In this document: one piece after another, positions 1-8,230 of the stretch
Layout: the number at the start of each line of letters is the position of its first letter
Numbering within the stretch: the first letter of the stretch is position 1
IMG/VR virus record: IMGVR_UViG_3300009082_000016
Coordinates: 1-64,000 of that record
DNA: 64,000 nucleotides
Strand: one strand, 5' to 3'
From: a virus
Made by a program: the position numbers and the translations under genes
Notes under the pieces: generated by a model
Told to the model about the DNA's origin: nothing
The model's input: the letters and a program-made list of their open reading frames with translations, nothing else
Database searches by the model: none

Positions 1-818
1 TCCTTCTCGAGGAGCATCTCGGCGAGGATGTCGGAGGCCTCCTTGCGCTTCTTGAGCGCGTGGGCCGCCGCGAGGGCGCCGCCGGCGCCGAGCGCCGCCA
101 CGCCGCCGCGCTTGCCCCACTTCGTCGCCTTCTGGTGCTTGGCCGCGAACTCGGCGCCGCGGACCTTGAGCGCCCGGCCGACGCCCTTGGCGGACTCCCA
201 GATCGGGCCGCCCGCCTGCTTCGCGAGCTCCGCGTACTTGTACTCCAGGAGCTCGGAGACCTTCTCCTCGACCTTCTCCGGGACGACCTCGGCCGCGGCG
301 GCCGCGATGTCCTCGGGCGCGGCGTCCGGCGGGGCGGCCTCGGCGGCCTCCTCGACGGCTTCCTGCGCCGCGTCCTCGACGATGGCCTGCGCCTCCTCCT
401 CGGTCACGTCGGGGGCCTCGGCGCCTTCGCCCGGCTCGCCGCTGCCCTCGCCGCCGACCACCTCGGGCGCCGCCACCGCTTCGCCGGCCGCCTGCTCCTG
501 GGCGAACTTCTCCCAGGCCTCGCGGTAGCCCTCGAACATCGCCTCGCCCGAGAGCTTCGCGAGCGCGAGCTTCTCGAGCATCTCGTCCGACGCGCCCTCG
601 GCCGCCGCCTTCTCGATCATCGAGTCGGCGGTGTCGACCCCGACCTGCGCCTCGGCCCACTTCTCGCGGTAGGCGACGTAGGAGGCATTGATGGCCTCGT
701 CGGCGACCTGGCTGAGGTCGATGCCCTCCGCCGACGCCTGCTTCACGAAGGCGTCGACGCAAGCGGCTTCGGCGTCCGCAGCCTGGTCCTGTCCCAGGAT
801 CTTGTCCAGGTGACTCAT
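1..818 (-). CDS. Alanine/glutamate-rich head-module protein, 3' end beyond window
   Basis: The frame opens at ATG 818 (MSHLDKILGQ...) and stays open to the left edge, 272 codons, so the C-terminus is missing. Roughly the first 110 residues are helical and acidic. A Pro/Glu/Ala-rich acidic stretch follows, then a basic and Gly/Ala-rich hydrophobic segment around residues 235-262 (GGVAALGAGGALAAAH). No catalytic motif is visible. It is the last gene seen in the minus-strand head module, after the protease-like gene and a 73-residue gene. A scaffold, internal head or capsid-associated role would fit that position, but this is inference only. No family was recognised. Confidence 0.7.
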   Translation of the reverse strand, partial: MSHLDKILGQDQAADAEAACVDAFVKQASAEGIDLSQVADEAINASYVAYREKWAEAQVGVDTADSMIEKAAAEGASDEMLEKLALAKLSGEAMFEGYREAWEKFAQEQAAGEAVAAPEVVGGEGSGEPGEGAEAPDVTEEEAQAIVEDAAQEAVEEAAEAAPPDAAPEDIAAAAAEVVPEKVEEKVSELLEYKYAELAKQAGGPIWESAKGVGRALKVRGAEFAAKHQKATKWGKRGGVAALGAGGALAAAHALKKRKEASDILAEMLLEK

Positions 819-916
819 CCTCAACTCCGTTTAGGCGGTATGACCCGCCCGCATCTTTTGCTGGTCATCCCTTGCTCGGGGCCGAGAACCGACCCCTGGG
901 ACACCGGCAGGAAAAC

Positions 917-1138
917 CTAGCGGCCGTAGAGCGCGGCGATCTCGGCCTCGGCGCGGGCACGCCCCGCGCGTCGGGAGGCCGAGATGACGTCGGACGCCCT
1001 CTTGTAGAAGGCAGCCCGATCGACGCCCTGTTCCGAAGCGGTCTTCTGGATCGCCTCGTCCGTCGGGGTCTCATCGGCCTCGAGCGTCGCCAGCTTCTCC
1101 ATCAGTTCCATTTCGGCGAATCGGGCACGCGCGTCCAT
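917..1138 (-). CDS. Small hypothetical protein, 73 aa
   Basis: Start ATG 1138 is chosen because AGGAGATGAG lies just upstream; an alternative upstream start (1159) falls between the promoter and that site. The product is charged and helical (MDARARFAEMELMEKLATLEADE...), with no cysteines or membrane segment. It is the first gene behind a clear minus-strand promoter at 1158-1187 and precedes the partial gene at 818. Function unknown; it may accompany head assembly, judged from position alone. Confidence 0.65.
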   Translation of the reverse strand: MDARARFAEMELMEKLATLEADETPTDEAIQKTASEQGVDRAAFYKRASDVISASRRAGRARAEAEIAALYGR

Positions 1139-1157
1139 CTGCTCATCTCCTGCGTAC

Positions 1158-1187
1158 AAGGTACTGCCCTTCCTTCGATCCTGTCAA
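1158..1187 (-). promoter_or_regulatory. Promoter TTGACA-N18-TACCTT
   Basis: On the minus strand TTGACA (1187-1182) and TACCTT (1163-1158) are separated by exactly 18 nt. The expected start of transcription is near 1151, followed by AGGAGATGAG and ATG 1138. It overlaps the stop of the preceding gene (1184) and shares its architecture with the other promoters of the window. Confidence 0.65.
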
Positions 1188-2686
1188 GCCCCGGTCCCAG
1201 GAGGAAGGAACGCCGATCCGAAGTAGCGCCGCGTGAACGGGCTGACCAACGGAGTGCGTCCCTGCCTTCCAACCGTGTGCCACAAGTCGCTGTTGTTCTC
1301 GAAGATGCGGTCCGGGCCGCCGTCGAGAACACCCATGATGCGGTCGCGATAGGCCTTGTACCGGTCGTCACCCGACGAGATCTCCTCCTGCGCGGACGTC
1401 TGCTGCAGGTTGGACAGGCGGTACTCGGCCACCGGGCCGAGCACACTGCGCCGGCGCATGACGGCGAGCAGGCGGGCGGCGATCTCCGGCGTGAACAAGC
1501 GGTCGTCGACCACCGGCGCGTCGCGGCCGGCGGAGACGATCTCGTACTCCTTCGGCTTGAGCACGATGCCCAACCCGGAGAGCGTGGAGATCACGCGGTC
1601 GAAGTTCGGGTGCTCCTTCAGGTAGCGGAGGATGGGTTCCGGCATCTCGGGATCGTTCGCCGCGAGGATACTCACTGACTTCTCGTCAAACGGCGGCGTC
1701 GTCTCCTTGTCGATGTCGCCTTCCTTCCGCACGGTCGCGTTCTTCAGGGAGGCGGCCTTCGTCATCTGGAACGCCCGGTCGATGCCGTAGCCGACCGGAT
1801 CGATGCGCTGCCGGATGGACATGCGGGAGGGATCAACTGCTGCCAGCTTCTTGATCAGCTTCGCCACCTTGTCCGCTCCGATCACGACAATCGAGATGTC
1901 AAAGTACTTCGGGAAGTCGTTGCGGACACCAACCTGGGTGCCATCCGCCCGGATCTTCCCCATCTCCGTCTTGCACTCGGGGACGTAGTCGTCCCGGGTG
2001 ATCGACAGGCCGCGGATGCCGACCCCGTCCACCGCCTTGAGGCGGCGGTGCTCGGCGAGGATGGCGTCGGCCGGGCTGCGGTGAACACCGGGCTGGTAGT
2101 CCTTCCACGCCCGGCGATAGGTCGCCATATCGCCGGTGGTCGCCATGTCGAACGGAACCTTCGCGCCCATGCTGACGTCGAAGGGAGCGCCGCGCTGGAT
2201 GCGATCCAGGACCCACTTCACCTTGCTCTGCGCCGTGCGGGCGATGTCCAGGCGGATGATCAGCTCGACCCAGAACTGGTGCGGGTTCCAGGCGACCAGC
2301 TCGACGCGGCCGATGGCCTCGGCGGGGTTCTTGTTGACATGGTGCGGGAAGGCATGGGCGCCGTAGAACGTGGCGGTGCCGTAGTGGCACTCCTTCGCCA
2401 GCTCGCGGTCGACCGCCGGCTCCCCGGTCCATCCGGGCGGCAGGTGCGACAGGGCATCGAGCGACCAGTGGTCGCCGTTCCGGTTCTGGCCGTAGAACTC
2501 GCTGGCCGTGAGCGCGATGACATGCAGCCAGTGGGCCCCGTCCTCCCGCGCCAGGTTGGCGGCGAAGTTCTCGACCTCGGGCAGGACGCAGGCCAACTTC
2601 GTCAGGTTGCGCCCACGCGGCTCGAGCACCGTGATCCGCTGACCGCGGTCGTCGACGAACGGAACGTGGGCCCGCTTCTCGATCAT
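1184..2686 (-). CDS. Probable prohead maturation protease
   Basis: The product has 500 residues from ATG 2686, which overlaps the preceding stop (ATGA). The N-terminal half has the layout of capsid maturation proteases of the herpes-assemblin type: a segment containing GQNRNGDHW, then HHVNKNPAEAIGRVEL with candidate catalytic His, then FDVSMGAKVPFD with candidate Ser. This order (YGQNRNGD, KHHVNK, VSMG) is what I recall from large-phage prohead proteases. The C-terminal half (Lys/Arg-rich, with EIAARLLAVMRRRS) is not recognised. Placement in the head module between virion genes supports the call. The catalytic assignment is inferred from motif order, not from an alignment. Confidence 0.55.
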   Translation of the reverse strand: MIEKRAHVPFVDDRGQRITVLEPRGRNLTKLACVLPEVENFAANLAREDGAHWLHVIALTASEFYGQNRNGDHWSLDALSHLPPGWTGEPAVDRELAKECHYGTATFYGAHAFPHHVNKNPAEAIGRVELVAWNPHQFWVELIIRLDIARTAQSKVKWVLDRIQRGAPFDVSMGAKVPFDMATTGDMATYRRAWKDYQPGVHRSPADAILAEHRRLKAVDGVGIRGLSITRDDYVPECKTEMGKIRADGTQVGVRNDFPKYFDISIVVIGADKVAKLIKKLAAVDPSRMSIRQRIDPVGYGIDRAFQMTKAASLKNATVRKEGDIDKETTPPFDEKSVSILAANDPEMPEPILRYLKEHPNFDRVISTLSGLGIVLKPKEYEIVSAGRDAPVVDDRLFTPEIAARLLAVMRRRSVLGPVAEYRLSNLQQTSAQEEISSGDDRYKAYRDRIMGVLDGGPDRIFENNSDLWHTVGRQGRTPLVSPFTRRYFGSAFLPPGTGA

Positions 2687-3498
2687 GGAACGGCCGAGAT
2701 GAGCCTCGGAAGGGCCCCGATGAGTCCGAGTTCGCGGCGCACGTCCTTCTCCACGCCGACGACGTCCTTGAGCGCCGTGGCATTGACCGTCGGGTACTCC
2801 GTCCACTGCCGAACGATCGAGCCGGCCACCAACGGGTCGGACGCCAGATTCGGCGCCACGCTCTGCAGCGTGCGGAACCGGGTCTTCACGATCTTCGGGT
2901 CCTCGTGATGCAGCGCGGGCGTCTCCCGCATCATCTGCGCGAAGTTGTTCCGTGCCTGGGACTTCTCCCGGATCTTCCGGATCAGGTGGAAGCCGCCATA
3001 CAGGCCAGCCGCGGCCGCGCCACCGAGTGCCAGCCGGGTGCCGAAGCCCGCCTTCTCGGCGATCCCCTTCGCGGCTCCACCTCCGCCACGCTCCAGCCGG
3101 CGCATCTTGTCGCGCATGAAGTCGATCATCTTGGACTGCTGCTCCACTTTCCCCGTGGCCCGCTGGGCGCGGTTCTGGAGAAGCTGGAACATGCGTTCGG
3201 GCGAAGGCGCAGGCGGGCGAACATGGGTGCGCGTGACCTTGGGCCGCGGCATCACCCCCTTCGGAAGCCCGGTCTCGATCCCCGGGAGGCCCATCTGCAC
3301 GCCCTTCGGGGCCTCGAACTTGAAGCCCTGCCGGGCCGCGACCTCGGGGGCCTTGGTCATCTTGAACTTGGCCCCCGGAGGGACCATCGATCGGTCGACA
3401 ACCATCTTGACCGCGTTGCCCTTGCGGTCGGGCATCGTGATCATGACCTTGTCGGCCTGCTTCACCATTCCGCCGCGAAGGATGTCGAGCCAGTCCAT
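2683..3498 (-). CDS. Hypothetical virion-module protein, 271 aa
   Basis: ATG 3498 lies one nt after the stop of the upstream gene (3500), and its own stop overlaps the next start, so it is translationally coupled on both sides. It has a basic Pro-rich middle (about residues 75-105), a helical stretch with QQSKMIDFMRDKMRRLERGGGG, and a short hydrophobic Gly/Ala segment near residue 160 (LALGGAAAAGLYGGFHLI). No family was recognised. Confidence 0.7.
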   Translation of the reverse strand: MDWLDILRGGMVKQADKVMITMPDRKGNAVKMVVDRSMVPPGAKFKMTKAPEVAARQGFKFEAPKGVQMGLPGIETGLPKGVMPRPKVTRTHVRPPAPSPERMFQLLQNRAQRATGKVEQQSKMIDFMRDKMRRLERGGGGAAKGIAEKAGFGTRLALGGAAAAGLYGGFHLIRKIREKSQARNNFAQMMRETPALHHEDPKIVKTRFRTLQSVAPNLASDPLVAGSIVRQWTEYPTVNATALKDVVGVEKDVRRELGLIGALPRLISAVP

Positions 3499-3499
3499 G

Positions 3500-4399
3500 T
3501 CAGCCCCTCACCGCCCGCGAGACCTCGGCGAACTGGGAGGACAGCTCGCCGTGGATGCGGGTCTTGTCGACGAGCGCCGACGCGGCCTTCGCCAGCCGTT
3601 CGGTCTGGACGCGAAGCGGGTGGCCCGGCGTGACCTCGCGGCCCCACGGGATCGACTCGGGGTCGACCGCGGCACCGATCTTGCCGAGCGTCTCCTGCAC
3701 GACCTCGACGGTGGCCTCGTCCGGCTGGTTGCCCAGCATCGCGCGGGCAACCTCAGCAGCCGATGCGCCTTCCTTGATCGCCTGCTCGGCCGTTTTCACC
3801 AGCTCCCGCGCCCCCGTCTCCAGCTGGTAGCGCAGCGACGCCATGTCCGCGCCGGTCTTGTCCATCGCCCCCTTCACCATGTGGTACAGGCGGGCGTGGC
3901 CACCGGGGCTGCGCGAGCCCTGGGCCATCATCTGGGCGACCTTCTGAAGGCCCATCTTGTCGGGGAGGACGTCCTCCTCCGTAAGGGCCGCCTGCTTCAC
4001 GGCGCCGGGACGATCCTTGATGGGAGCGGTGAAGTAGTCGAGCGACGCCATGTCCTTCCTCCTGTCCGCGCCAGTCTTCATGGAGTCCGGGGACCCGAAC
4101 ACGGCCCCCAGGATGTCAAACACCCGCGCCGGGCCGCCCTCGAAGTGGACGTGCCTTTCAGGCCCCGGGCACTTGTCGTAGAGCTTGAGGTACGCCTGGG
4201 TGTTGGTCTGCTCGATCACGCGGGCGACGTGCGCCGGGTTGAGCAACTTGCCCTTGATGACCTCGAAAACGGACGACGTGAGGTCGGTTCCACCGTCGAC
4301 GTGCAAGGCCGACGCCCTGTCCGCCATTTCTGCGAGCATCTCGGGCGGTACGCGATGACCGCGATCTTCCGCCAGCAGACCGAGGTACCAGTCCATCAT
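3500..4399 (-). CDS. Hypothetical virion-module protein, 299 aa
   Basis: It starts at ATG 4399 (or 4396) behind GGGAGG. The product is largely helical and soluble, with a KxAxxM-rich centre and several Lys-Thr-Ala/Lys-Gln-Ala segments (VKQAALTEED, VKTAEQAIKE) that recur in other proteins of this block. There are no cysteine clusters or membrane segments. It is the first gene of a three-gene coupled set ending with the protease. Function unknown. Confidence 0.7.
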   Translation of the reverse strand: MMDWYLGLLAEDRGHRVPPEMLAEMADRASALHVDGGTDLTSSVFEVIKGKLLNPAHVARVIEQTNTQAYLKLYDKCPGPERHVHFEGGPARVFDILGAVFGSPDSMKTGADRRKDMASLDYFTAPIKDRPGAVKQAALTEEDVLPDKMGLQKVAQMMAQGSRSPGGHARLYHMVKGAMDKTGADMASLRYQLETGARELVKTAEQAIKEGASAAEVARAMLGNQPDEATVEVVQETLGKIGAAVDPESIPWGREVTPGHPLRVQTERLAKAASALVDKTRIHGELSSQFAEVSRAVRG

Positions 4400-4468
4400 C
4401 GCCTCCCGAGGTTAGCAGAAACGGCGGAAGGTGGGAAGCGCACAGGGATTATGGTAGGGTTCTACTCG

Positions 4469-5335
4469 ATGACGAACAACTTCCTGAAGCTCGAAGAAGT
4501 TGCCGATCACCTGGGGATGCCGGTCGACAAGGTGAAGGCGCTCGTCCAGACCCACCTCGTCCGGGTCTCCCGGGGCCTGGTGTCATTGGACGACGTGGCC
4601 ACCGTGCGGGAGGCCGAAAAAAGTCTGGGGGACCTCGGGTCGCTGGTCACCGAGGTCGCCGCCCTGAAGGCGGAGGTCCTGCGCCAGCGGCACATCATCC
4701 AGTTCGTGCTCCACGTCGCCGGGCTGCAGCAGCACCTCATCGAGGTCACGGACCCGCAGCTGATGCAGCTGCTAGAGATTGCCCGCATGGGCAGGGAAGC
4801 GATCACCCCCATCTCTGCTCGCACGATCGTCGGTCGCATCCAGCACATTGTCGAACTTTGCTTCTGCCTCACGGAGCGGGAGTTCCGGCGGATGGAGCGG
4901 CTGACCAAGGAGCCGCAGTGCTGGAAGGCCCTCATCTTCCTGGTCGAGAACATCGACGACGCGCTCGACAAGCGACCTGACTTGAAGCGACGTCCGGAGG
5001 TCCAGAAGGCCCGCTCCGAGCTGAACCTGGCCCGTCTGCATCTCGTCAACCTGGGGAAGTTCACGCTGGCGCTCAACGACCCGTTCTGCAACCCGAAGGA
5101 GCTGCTCGGCGAGATCTGCTTCCGGGCGGCGAAACTGGACTTGCTCACGCCGGCGTCGCGGGGATTCGACCCTGGGCAGGCGATCAGCGCGTTCGCAGAC
5201 GAGATCCGTCCGTCCACTCCGCCGGACGCGGAACCGACACGAAGATGTCCGGACGGGGGAACATCAAGCTCGCCGCCAGCAGGCAGTACAGACACGCATG
5301 GAGCGAGTCGTCCGGCTTCTCCGGATGGTGCATGA
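4469..5335 (+). CDS. HTH-type putative regulator inside the structural block
   Basis: This is a lone plus-strand gene of 288 codons from ATG 4469; ATG 4451 in the same frame is possible. The N-terminus (FLKLEEVADHLGMPVDKV...) reads like the winged-helix/MerR-excisionase type of DNA-binding domain. A helical region follows with LKAEVLRQRHIIQFVLHVAG and two cysteines at ELCFCLTERE. The last ~50 residues are Pro/Ser/Thr-rich and are antisense to the end of the terminase gene (overlap 5184-5335). A role in controlling transcription of the flanking minus-strand genes is an inference from the domain and the odd orientation. Confidence 0.65.
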   Translation: MTNNFLKLEEVADHLGMPVDKVKALVQTHLVRVSRGLVSLDDVATVREAEKSLGDLGSLVTEVAALKAEVLRQRHIIQFVLHVAGLQQHLIEVTDPQLMQLLEIARMGREAITPISARTIVGRIQHIVELCFCLTEREFRRMERLTKEPQCWKALIFLVENIDDALDKRPDLKRRPEVQKARSELNLARLHLVNLGKFTLALNDPFCNPKELLGEICFRAAKLDLLTPASRGFDPGQAISAFADEIRPSTPPDAEPTRRCPDGGTSSSPPAGSTDTHGASRPASPDGA

Positions 5336-6869
5336 ACACCGTCTTCTGCCTCGCCGCGTTGAACTCCGTCGTGACATTGAGGAAGTCCTTGGCGTAGGGC
5401 TCGAACACGGGCCACGCCGGGAACTCGATGCGCCCCTGCTTGACGGCGTTGACGAACGCGGCCATCAGCTCGTCGCGCACGCCGATCCAAGACACCTTGA
5501 GCGGGTTCCAGTAGATGCGCCGTTTGGCCTCGGCCACGTAGCGCAGCTTGTGGTGCCGCTTCACGCCGAACGCCTCCTGGAGGATGTGGTTCTGGTGGAA
5601 GCCGATGCCGTAGTCGCCGAACGACACCTTCACGTTGAACATCCGGAACAGCTCGACCAGCAGCTTCGCCTGGGCCTCCGGCGACGACTCCATCCCCGTG
5701 AAGCGGTGAAGGTAGAAGATCTTGAACTTGTCGGGGCGGAGATAGGCGCCGAGAGCGACGACGGTCCACGAATGTTCCGCGGTCCCGTAGTCGGTCCCCA
5801 TGAAGATCTCGCGCTGGCCGGACCAGGCGATCGCCTCCCGCATCTGGTCCCTCGAGATGGTCCACTCCGGGTCGCAGCAGCGCACCAGCTCGGACTTCGT
5901 GAGCGGCCGGATGCCCGCCTCCCACGGGAGCGCCATGACCTCGTTGAAAAACTGCGGCCGGGGGTAGTTGGTGTACTTGTACAGGACCTTCTCGGTCCAC
6001 TGGTGGTCGGCGACCGACGGCGTCAGCATCTGCGGCAGCCGGTAACCGCGGAACTGCGCGTTCGACTGGCCGTCGACCCAGCCCCGCATCGGGTCGAAGC
6101 GGTCGATGATCTGGCCGCACTTGTCGCAGATGAGCCCCTTCTTCCCGAGGTGCTTCTCGCCGATGATGTTCCAGTGCCAGGTTGCGGGCTTGTTGCTCTC
6201 GCCGTGGCGCCGGCACGGGATAGCGAGCTCCGCCTGGCTCGAGATGTCCCAGTAGTACGTCAGCGTGTTGTCGAGCGACTTCGGCGTGCCGCTGTACGCC
6301 CGCCAGCCCGAGTAGGCCGGCAGGTCGGAGTGGGACAGCGTCTCCTCGAGGACCGGGACGTTCTCGATGAAGATGTCCTGCAGCTCGTCGACAGCGAGAT
6401 AGTCCGCCGGGACGCCGCGGACGCGGTCGGCCGAGCGGTTGGCGTACCGGAGCTCGATTGACGACTGGTTCCGCAGGACCTTCTGGTGGACGTTGTCCGG
6501 CAGCATCGGTTCCATCTCGGCCCGCAGGGAGGCTGAGTAGGCGAGCGGCTGCGCGATGCGGTCCTGGCTGAACTTCCGGGTCTGCGTCTGCGAGGGGCTG
6601 ACGTACAGCTCCTTGTAGTGCGGGATCATGCACGCCAGGGCCAGCATCTTGTTGCCCTGCGTTGTAGACTTCTCGCTCTGCCGGCCGATCATGATGACGA
6701 CCCGCGGGTCCGGCCGGTCCAGGATGGGGATGAGGTACTCGCGCTGTCTGAACGAGAACGGCAGGAGCTTCCCGCGAACCGGGATCTGGATGCGCCTCCG
6801 GATCCAGGTCGACACCCTCCACGGCAGCTTCGGCAGCGGAGGGGCCTCAGCCGGCTCGACGACCTTCAC
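5184..6869 (-). CDS. terL: Terminase large subunit (packaging ATPase/nuclease)
   Basis: It drives DNA into the prohead and cuts the concatemer. The start is GTG 6869, overlapping the upstream stop (GTGA), giving 561 residues. The ATPase part has a Walker A variant GRQSEKST, a Walker B YLAVDELQD and an SGTPK motif-III-like step. A zinc-ribbon-like Cys pair (ICDKCG) sits in the middle, as in GpA-like terminases. The nuclease half shows the RNase-H-fold acids: GTDYGTAEHSW, SFGDYGIGFH and PDDSLHACLY. It is coupled to the 147-residue zinc protein gene upstream. The call is firm; the subfamily is not assigned. Confidence 0.9.
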   Translation of the reverse strand: MKVVEPAEAPPLPKLPWRVSTWIRRRIQIPVRGKLLPFSFRQREYLIPILDRPDPRVVIMIGRQSEKSTTQGNKMLALACMIPHYKELYVSPSQTQTRKFSQDRIAQPLAYSASLRAEMEPMLPDNVHQKVLRNQSSIELRYANRSADRVRGVPADYLAVDELQDIFIENVPVLEETLSHSDLPAYSGWRAYSGTPKSLDNTLTYYWDISSQAELAIPCRRHGESNKPATWHWNIIGEKHLGKKGLICDKCGQIIDRFDPMRGWVDGQSNAQFRGYRLPQMLTPSVADHQWTEKVLYKYTNYPRPQFFNEVMALPWEAGIRPLTKSELVRCCDPEWTISRDQMREAIAWSGQREIFMGTDYGTAEHSWTVVALGAYLRPDKFKIFYLHRFTGMESSPEAQAKLLVELFRMFNVKVSFGDYGIGFHQNHILQEAFGVKRHHKLRYVAEAKRRIYWNPLKVSWIGVRDELMAAFVNAVKQGRIEFPAWPVFEPYAKDFLNVTTEFNAARQKTVFMHHPEKPDDSLHACLYCLLAASLMFPRPDIFVSVPRPAEWTDGSRLRTR

Positions 6870-7309
6870 TTCAGCAGCTGGTCCAGCACCTTCTGCGCCG
6901 CCAGCTTCCGATCGAGCGGGGCGTTGGTCGGCGTGAAGAACCACGAGTCCCGCTCGGGCACCCACTCGAGCGTGCCGTCACGGAAGATCTCGCCGAGCGT
7001 GTCCTTCAGCCACGTCTGGATCTGCCGGCCCCAGGGGCCGTTGTAGAGCGGCCGGTTCACGAGCAGATGGGGCTGCGGGTTGTTCCGCAGGTCCTTGTTG
7101 GCCCCGCACTTCGGGCAGGAGTTGGCCAACGGGTCCTTCTGGACGTGCTTGCACCGCTTGCAGAGCACCTCGCTGTCCCGGTGCAGCTGGAAGATGACCT
7201 TCCCGTCCCGGTCGGTCACGTCCAGCCGGACCAGCCCCTTGCGGATCGCCTCGAACTCGATCCGCTCCACCTTGTCGACCGCGGCCCCGAACGCCTTCAT
7301 CTCGATCAT
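6866..7309 (-). CDS. Zinc-ribbon protein upstream of terminase, 147 aa
   Basis: ATG 7309 follows GGGAGG and overlaps the stop of the upstream gene. The product has one four-cysteine ribbon, CKRC about 14 residues before CPKC (residues ~50-70), and a basic C-terminus. Stop-start coupling to terL suggests it works with packaging, perhaps as a small terminase partner, but no small-terminase fold can be asserted from sequence alone. Confidence 0.75.
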   Translation of the reverse strand: MIEMKAFGAAVDKVERIEFEAIRKGLVRLDVTDRDGKVIFQLHRDSEVLCKRCKHVQKDPLANSCPKCGANKDLRNNPQPHLLVNRPLYNGPWGRQIQTWLKDTLGEIFRDGTLEWVPERDSWFFTPTNAPLDRKLAAQKVLDQLLK

Positions 7310-8193
7310 GTTGAACCTCCCGTACCCTGCCCTCTATCGGGTTCTTCCTCCAGATTCAACAGGGCGACGGGCATCGGGACCGTACCCTCTCCCAACTGCT
7401 TGAGATCAGGGATGGGAATGTCGAGCGTCTTCGGGTCGTACTTGTCGATGTTGTCGACATCCTCACCGCGCTCGATCTTGATCTCACGGATGGCCCTGCC
7501 GGCGTCGATGACACCCTTCAGTCCAAGGCTGAGCGCGGTGGAGCGGGCCAGCCCCGGTTTCATCGTCTTGGTGGCGGCGATGCTATCGAGGTAGGTCAGC
7601 ACACGGTACGACTCGAGCATGGCGACCTCATCGACCACCTGCGGCGCCACACCGATCTGGCTGAGCGAATGCAGCATGTGCTCAGGGGTCGTCCGGGCGT
7701 CGATGACATCGTACAGCAGCGGGTCCTTGAGGTACGTGGAGACGTACGCCTGCAGCTCCTGCACGTTGAGCAGGCTGACGTTCCAGAAGAAGTGCTTGAA
7801 CTCGGCCAGCCCGTAGTCCGACAGCGGAAGTGCTGCCCTGCGGATGAACACCTCGAAGATGGTCTGATCGGAGTTCGGACTGGCCACCAGGGTCTGAAGC
7901 AACGACCGCGCCCGCTTGTCCCGGAAGATGTTGACCGCTTCCTTGGTCCCGCGGTGCGAGTGCCACATCGTCCAGATCTGGTACTTCCGCAGAAAGGCCT
8001 GACTCACGAAGTCGAGCAGGTTCTCGGGGTGGAACGACTGCGGGATCTGCATCTCGTTCCGCAACTTGGCGACGTAGTCCTTGTGCGGGGAGAACACCAG
8101 CTCCTGCTTCAAGTCCGCTTCGATTTCCTCGGTGGGGCGTTTCGGTTCCTTCACGAGGCGGTAGCGGATGTAGTATTCAGCCGGCGAGCGCAT
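7306..8193 (-). CDS. Hypothetical packaging/virion protein, 295 aa
   Basis: It starts at ATG 8193 with no ribosome binding site. A promoter-like TTGATT-N17-CATTCT ends 8 nt before the ATG, so the message may be leaderless. The product is helical with a Trp/Tyr-rich centre (KYQIWTMWHSH, FKHFFWNVSLL) and an acidic Pro-rich tail. It is the first gene of the set that ends with terL and could be the small terminase; this is positional inference. Confidence 0.7.
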   Translation of the reverse strand: MRSPAEYYIRYRLVKEPKRPTEEIEADLKQELVFSPHKDYVAKLRNEMQIPQSFHPENLLDFVSQAFLRKYQIWTMWHSHRGTKEAVNIFRDKRARSLLQTLVASPNSDQTIFEVFIRRAALPLSDYGLAEFKHFFWNVSLLNVQELQAYVSTYLKDPLLYDVIDARTTPEHMLHSLSQIGVAPQVVDEVAMLESYRVLTYLDSIAATKTMKPGLARSTALSLGLKGVIDAGRAIREIKIERGEDVDNIDKYDPKTLDIPIPDLKQLGEGTVPMPVALLNLEEEPDRGQGTGGST

Positions 8194-8201
8194 CGGTGAC
8201 T

Positions 8202-8230
8202 AGAATGCTCCCGAACTTCGGGAGAATCAA
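8202..8230 (-). promoter_or_regulatory. Possible promoter with a palindromic spacer
   Basis: Reading the minus strand, TTGATT (8230-8225), a 17-nt spacer and CATTCT (8207-8202) lie 8 nt before ATG 8193. The whole spacer is an inverted repeat, CTCCCGAA-g-TTCGGGAG, which could be an operator or an mRNA hairpin. The -10 box departs from TANNNT, so this is weaker than the other sites. Confidence 0.35.
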
